A program made the translations under genes and the position numbers. Below are positions 58,300-64,000 of a stretch of DNA of 64,000 nt, one piece after another. The notes beneath the pieces are model-generated. The model ran no database searches. It was not told the DNA's origin and saw only the letters and a list, made by a program, of their open reading frames with translations. The DNA comes from Hyaloscypha bicolor E (taxonomy: Eukaryota > Ascomycota > Leotiomycetes > Helotiales > Hyaloscyphaceae), in the NCBI RefSeq assembly GCF_002865645.1, contig NW_020194693.1, forward strand, positions 1,364,001 through 1,428,000. Direction: 5' to 3'. The number at the start of each line of letters is the position of its first letter. The stretch's first letter is position 1.

Positions 58300-59600
58300 A
58301 AATACTCGTTTTCCGGTTCTATATTAGAATTAGAGCTCGAATTCTTTAAATATTTTACTAGAATAGAAACTAGATATTTTAATAAAATAGAAACTAAATC
58401 TAATTCAATTCTAAAAAGAACTACTTTGGTTTTCTTACTATATCTAATTAGATAATACTTAATATAATAGTCGAACTCGTTATAGTTATAGTATTTAATA
58501 ATTAAAAGATCTTTAGTTTTTATAAAATATTACTTATATTTATAAAAAGATATATATTTAATAAAAGTAATTAATATAGGCTCTTTGAGTTCTTTCTTAA
58601 AAATATACTTTTTAGGAATATAAAAGAATATAATACTAGAAATAAACTTAAATAAAATAACTATTATTTTCTTATATTCTTTAGTCTTTTTATATATAGC
58701 CTTAATCTATTAATTATTAGTAATATAATACTAAATAAAGCAAATAATATTAATAAAAGAATTATTATAGTATATATATATATATTAATTCCTAAAGCTT
58801 TAATAAAAGCTTCTTATTTAGTTTATATTTAATATCTTATAGACTAATGCTACTTTCTATAAATAGTTATAAAAAGAGAATATAGAACTTTTAAAATACT
58901 TAACTAAAATATATTTAAAGCTTATTAAAATTATAATAAGTATTTTATATTTTATTAGAATTAGAATATAGTTTTTTTAGATAGAAATATAACTCTAAAA
59001 ACTAATAGTACTAATTCGAACTATTTTTATTTATATAAGAATTAGTCAGAATAAAAATATTACTAGTAAATTTATTAGAAATATAGATAATTTTAAGATT
59101 TTCTAAGAAATATAAATTAGTATTTCTTTATAGTTTATTTTTAATCTAAATTAGCCAGTTATTAAAAATAGTATAATTTCTAGTAAAAAGAATTAAACCT
59201 AGAAGCTTAGTAATTCTAGTATCTCTAAAGAAAATATATAATATAGGGAATTCTAAATAGAAATAAGTAAGAGATAATTCGGAATTCTTTTAAGAAAGAT
59301 TTAAAATAGCCGGAATTATAGAAATAATAGAAGCAAATAAAGCAAAAGTAATTAAAGCTACTATAAGCCGATTTACTATAGCTATATAGTATTTAATATT
59401 ATTTTCGAGCTTGGTATTATAAAGCTTAATATTTTCAAAAAGGCTCTTAATATCTTTATAGCTTGTTTTATATAAAATAGCCTTTTTAAGATTTTTCCGG
59501 TAACTAGTAATAATTAAATTAATATCTAAAAGCAAGTAATTAGCTTTCTTGGCTCATTTATATAGTTTTTTAATAGTAATAAGCTAATTAATATATAGGA
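58300..59600 (-). pseudogene. Gypsy gag, RIP-inactivated
   Basis: Includes the open stretch 59290-59535 (81 residues) and, near 58490-58440, YNYNEFDYYIKYYLI. This corresponds to a CX2CX4HX4C zinc knuckle in which the Cys and His have become Tyr. Position just inside the 5' LTR supports gag. Confidence 0.6.
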
Positions 59601-60168
59601 ACTTTTTAATAAAAGAAGAAGCCTTTTCCTTTATAGATTTGTCTAAAAAACTTCTAGAAATATTAAAGAGGCATTTGGTTCGGAAAGGGCCGCTAATAGA
59701 ATAACCTGAACTAATAGAAGCCTTAGAAGAAATTAATATTATTTCGGATTATATAATATTCTGGGAAATTAACCTATTATACTTTTTCTCTATTATATTT
59801 TCTCTAGTAGTCTTATTATTAGTATATATATAGGGCCTATAAGGTTATAGAATAGGGCTTAAGAATAGTAGTTAAGTTACTGGCCTATAGATATCTATTA
59901 CTCTAGAACTTAATTAAAGAATAGCCTTTATTTAAGGTTCTTTAATTTTCGGGTTTTCGGAAAAGTTTCTAATATATTATTAGTATATATTTATAAAGAT
60001 ATAAATACCTGATTTCTCTAAGGGTTCTAAAGCTTTTTGCTTTTATTATTCTAGAATCTATTACTCGTATTTCTGAGGTTCCGTTATTTTAGTAATACCC
60101 ATATTTCTAATAGTTCTGAATTAGTTTATTTGAAATCCTTTATAGAATTAAAGAGAATAAGCTTTGAA

Positions 60169-60401
60169 TACTATTATGGATATAGTATTTAGGGCTTGAA
60201 AAGCAAGATAGAAGGTCCCTTATAAAGATGATTCAAAGCTAAGGAAGGGAAAACTAGAATACAGGAGGCTGCGAGGGAGTATATATACCCCACAGTACGC
60301 TAGTCCCAAAGGGGCCTAGCCTTCTAAATATCTCCAGTGCATTCCAAGCATACTTCCCTAGCAAGGCGGCCGCGTCACGTGCGTCTAGGAGGCATCTGGG
60401 A
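60169..60401 (-). repeat. 5' LTR of the gypsy element, mostly unmutated
   Basis: The GC-retaining partner of 53738-53969. The minus-strand open frame at 60254-60487 mostly overlaps this LTR and is not taken as a gene. Confidence 0.75.
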
Positions 60402-61055
60402 ATCGTGATATCTGCTATCTTTGTAATAGATATATTAGGTAAATAGAGTAAATTGTCCATCTTTTGAGGGCTCCTTTTTAAAGGCATTATAAACCCAATT
60501 ATGTTTAAGAGTATACTAAACGTTATTGCCTCCTATTTTGTTAATTATTTTGGTACTAATAATTAATAATTAGGAGAGATAGAGAATTCAGGAGAGAGAT
60601 TTTTTACTGCCGCCTGCTTACCGCTCGCCGGATTAGGCTAGTACGTCACATGACTGTAATATAAGGTATAAAATGCTTTTATTATTACAATTACGGTGGT
60701 AATAATAATATACTTCTCTTTTACAATAAAGTGGCAACCCTACTCGGCACACTGCCATACTTCACGGCTCAATTTTATTTCGTGCGCTTTACACCTGACA
60801 TTCAGCTTTACTCTCCTCCCATTACCGGCTATGCAAATTGATCAATGTCACTTTATCTCATACTTATACCTATCATACGCTTGCTCCCGAAGCGGCACCT
60901 ACATTTTATCAGTCTCAAGTTAACGCCACTGCAACGAATCAAATGCTTACCTGTAGCCGAAAAGAGTGTCCAAATGGCAGCAATCGCTGCTAAGTTTGGC
61001 GGACAGTATCTGGAGGACAATCAGCAATAATGGCCATTCCTGCAAGCAGAAATAC
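60402..61055. other. Transition from RIP block to gene DNA
   Basis: Composition changes gradually to balanced. Contains a TATA-like ATATAAGG near 60660. Short open frames at 60696-61030 have no recognisable content. This is the 3' side of the membrane-protein gene. Confidence 0.5.
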
Positions 61056-64000
61056 CTACGCATCTCCCATAACCTGAATGTATCCTACCCACCACACCCA
61101 TTGAGCAATCCAGCATCCAAGCATTCCAAAGAACGTCCATTTAGTCAAAGTTCTCAGCCTTCTGGTCTCGGGATCAGCATCATCAGCTCTCGACCTCTCC
61201 TTTTCACGCTCCTCGATGAGATGGTCCCATTTCCTCAGCGTCCAGCTCCATTCTGAAATGGTAGCATCCCATCCAGCGATGACACTCGCGCTTGCTTCAC
61301 AGCTTCGAGTTAGGGTCCCGATATCAATCTTTGTCCTGGCGATCTTTCTTTCAAGTGGCTCGACCCCAGTCTCGAGAGGTTGCATGCTGGTAAAGAATCT
61401 ACGGGCTGCGCGAATCGGATGCCGCAGTTGTGCGGTCGTGGTTGGCAAAATCTGCAGTTCGAGATTGCGAAGTTGGGTTTTCGCCTGCACGAGTTGTCTG
61501 TGCAAATTATTGAGGGTTATGGCTTCGGCTGCTCTTGTTGACGTTGCTGCATCATAGCCCCGTTGGGCGTTATCCCTGAAGGTCGGAAGCTTCAGCGATA
61601 GATCTGAGTTCTCTCCTGAGCGTCTGCTGCGACCAGACGAGTGACCATTTTCGTAATAACGTGTATCGTAATCGGTGACTTCCTTGTACCTATTTCCTGA
61701 CTCTTTCCTCGCGAACTGAGTGACTGCTTGTCTGACACTGTTATGGTCTTGAAATGGTTGCAGACACAAAACGCTGAGATTTTTCTCCAGACTTCCTAGT
61801 GATTCTGCTGCGAAGCTATTCTTACTCAAAAGAGTCCGACAGTCGTCCCGATGTTTACGTGCTTTCACGGCGAGTCCATTGAAACTTCTCCCAAGCTGCA
61901 ATAGATAAGTGTTAACTCCGAGGACAGTCCACGAACATGCACCAATAGCGAATATGAAGCAAGCGAGCCACATAAGTGCTCCAGCGTACATGGTGATTGC
62001 ATCGTGGCCACCTTGTGCATGACTCAGTACGCCATTATTGAACAGCTTTTGCAGTCTGGCAAAGGTCACTGCAGAACCCATGCTACAGATTTGTTAGCAG
62101 ATTTATTTGGGTAGCAGGAATATGAACTTGCAAGTAAGCTGAGGCTAGCTGCAGTATGACTTCGGCAAATAAAGTGGATGCAGCAGCGCCAGTATACATT
62201 GTTTTTTCGGCGTCCATAGGCATGAGATAGAGCATCACCATCCACGCAAGCCTTGGTCTTGTACACCAGAGTAGGATCAATTGTCCAACATTGACTGATG
62301 CGAATCCCGGTGTTCGCTGGATCAAAATTGCGTTGACTGCATTGCTCAAGACATGTAAGCAAAGTGTCAAAATACCGGAAATCCACCACAGATGCATATC
62401 AGGTTTGCCGAGCAAGCCAAACGTCACAAAGAATATCACTGATCGCCTCCCCAAGATGGGCATGATGATAGCCATTGCAATATTTACTGCCGCAAAAGCA
62501 CATAGCTTCGCACCTGTCGACGGACAGTGAGGCCTCGCAGGTGTTTCGGCCGCTCTCTTAGTCGATGTACCAGATTGCTGGGATGGTGGCGACCAGCTGA
62601 CGTTCCAATGCCAAGGGATCAGGTCTTCTCTAAGAGGATAGTAGAGGTGATGCCAATCAGCAGGAAGCCCTGTCCATTGATCAACCAGAGAGCACGTAGT
62701 GTACATCCAATTCGCGAGTTCTCCACGCTCCCACCAATGGTTACAGCTGTTCAAACACGTTTGTCCGTATTGAATGGATTTGCAAAATTCCGGCCAGTTC
62801 CACGCTTCCGTGGGATATGTACAGTTCGAGGGGGATTGACACCGGAGAGTCGTGTTTTGCTCGTAAAGAGTCTGGTTCACTGCCTGCGAGCACCCTGTTC
62901 CCACAGTGCAATTCGGATAAACGGCAATTGGAGCTTGATCAACTGCCCAATATACAAGGCGGTCGATAAATGGGAAGGCGCCATTCCATCCACTAAACTG
63001 AGAACATAGAGTGCTCATCCATTGCATTAGCTGACCTTGTTCTGAGGGAGGCTGGCAGTTATCGCTGCATGTCTTCCCGTACTGAATGGTGCTGCAAAAT
63101 GCTGGCCAGTTGACCGCATCCATTGGCTTGGCGCAGTTCGAGGCGGACTGACACCGGAGACTCACTTGGTCTGAAAGTGATTTGTTCACTGCCTGTGAGC
63201 ATGCCCCGGCTGCGCAGCTCGGATAGGTTGCGAATGGAACCTTGTCCGCCGGCCAATACGTGGTATTGTCGATGAACGGAAATTGCCATTCCATCCGCTG
63301 AACTGTGAACATAGAGAGCTCATCCATTGCATCAGCTGTCCCTGTTCCGATAGTTGCTGACAGTTGTCGCTACAAGTCTTCCCGTACTGCACGGTGTTGC
63401 AGAAAGATGACAGACTGATGCAAGGGGGTGTAGATGTACATTCCCCCTTCCTTTGTTTGATCGAGCCCACAGCAGATGGTTGTAGAGCGATTCAGGGATT
63501 CAGTTAATGTCTGTCGACATGTCGAGTCCATACAACTCAAGTAGGCGGGTACCGGTGCCGAGTCGAGTGCAAAGTATTTCGAACCATCGATAATCAACAA
63601 GTTAGCCTCCCAATTTGCAGGCATGCCAGAAAATGAGGAAGCCCCTGTGCAGGTTCTATTGACCCAAGTGTTGTAAAGAGTGTACGCAAAGTCAACGTTG
63701 TCTCCGCACATCCCAGAGCATTGATCCTGGTAGACAGATCCACAAGCACAATTCCTATCCAGGGACACCACAGAATCAAATTTCTTGGAATAGAAGTCCA
63801 CAGTGTACCCTTGATTTGCTAGGTAGATCTCGCTGGAGTTGACAATGCAATTGGTCCAAGCAGCGACGTAGTTGCTCTGACATGAATCGGACCGATCCAC
63901 GTAAGTAGGAATCCTATACGTAGGTTCAATGTTGTACGAACTCTCAGCATTGGATAGACCTGGTTTGTAGCTAGAAGTGGTGCTGCCGATAGTCAATGTG
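61056..64000 (-). CDS. Cys-rich repeat membrane protein, 5' end outside the window
   Basis: The gene enters at 64000 and ends at 61056. The N-terminal part has at least three related Cys-rich units of about 95 residues, e.g. FCSTIQYGKTCSDNC followed by MSTLCSQFSGWNG, with N-glycosylation sequons, so it probably faces outside. Five or six hydrophobic segments follow (AAVNIAMAIIMPIL; IFFVTFGLLG; ISGILTLCLHVLSNAV; AAASTLFAEVILQLA; LMWLACFIFAIGACSW), then a long charged helical region and a last segment (FFGMLGCWIAQWVWWVGYI). An intron at 62083-62131 appears to be GC-AG (GCAAGT donor, CTAAC branch, TGTAG acceptor), which alone keeps frame. In the first repeat unit visible, about 63447 to 63277 is read in a shifted frame with a stop at 63370, suggesting two compensating indels or sequencing errors. 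I know no named family. Confidence 0.65.

Larger units (their letters stand above)
53738..60401 (-). mobile_element. Nearly full-length Ty3/gypsy LTR retrotransposon, RIP-inactivated
   Basis: Direct repeats of about 232 bp (53738-53969 and 60169-60401) flank a 6.2-kb interior. On the minus strand the order is gag with a decayed zinc knuckle (about 58470), reverse transcriptase (57300-56560), then RNase H and integrase-like DNA to about 54 kb, i.e. the gypsy order. Stops occur throughout. The right (5') LTR keeps GC-rich sequence such as GGCGGCCGCGTCACGTGCG, while the left (3') LTR reads TA-rich at the same place. LTR borders are approximate; no clear target duplication was found. Confidence 0.8.

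Noticed and set aside
59290..59535. 81-residue frame as a host gene
   Set aside because: Lies in the gag position of the gypsy element, with RIP composition.
60254..60487. 77-residue minus-strand frame as a gene
   Set aside because: Mostly overlaps the less-mutated gypsy LTR; no domain.
1..64000. CRISPR arrays, bacterial operons, tRNA or rRNA genes
   Set aside because: No spaced identical repeats of CRISPR type, eukaryotic introns throughout, and no cloverleaf or rRNA sequence noticed by eye; a tRNA scan was not possible.

Overview
The window looks like a filamentous ascomycete (Pezizomycotina, possibly Leotiomycetes; the class is a guess). The genes have short 43-55 bp GT-AG introns with CTAAC/CTGAC branch points and encode typical filamentous-fungal families. 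The DNA is split between gene-bearing stretches of balanced composition and very AT-rich blocks dominated by TpA, the signature of repeat-induced point mutation (RIP) of transposons. All family calls come from reading the sequence; no database search was run.

Layout. 1-15.4 kb is a RIP block holding a small non-autonomous LTR element (466-1783), a decayed autonomous Helitron (about 5.5-10.8 kb) followed head-to-tail by a shorter element with the same ends (10.8-13.3 kb), and a Ty3/gypsy RNase H-integrase fragment (13.3-15.4 kb, minus strand). 15.5-18.4 kb is a small gene island with one unusual gene: a tandem-repeat lectin-like beta-propeller fused to a HExxH metallopeptidase-like domain. It is broken by a 132-bp MITE with a perfect 5-bp target duplication. 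18.4-26.97 kb is a second RIP block with Ty1/copia remnants on both strands. 27-51.6 kb is the main gene region: an eroded GH5 glycosidase, formate dehydrogenase, a second MITE copy, an NmrA-like protein, a secreted BBE-type FAD oxidase, a decayed F-box-like gene, a 1,569-residue KAR9/GAS2-type cytoskeletal protein, homoaconitase (LYS4), a GPI-anchored surface protein and a DUF3632-like protein. 51.6-60.4 kb is a third RIP block containing a nearly full-length Ty3/gypsy element on the minus strand. 60.7-64 kb carries a Cys-rich repeat membrane protein that runs off the window edge.

The host genes do not form an obvious pathway or biosynthetic cluster. LYS4 (lysine by the alpha-aminoadipate route) and formate dehydrogenase are housekeeping metabolism, the KAR9-like protein is cytoskeletal, and the GH5, BBE oxidase, GPI protein and Cys-rich membrane protein are extracellular or surface functions. 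The most notable items are the lectin-metallopeptidase fusion and its clean MITE disruption, the tandem Helitron arrangement with a 92-bp fold-back 3' end, and retroelements whose two LTRs suffered very different amounts of RIP.
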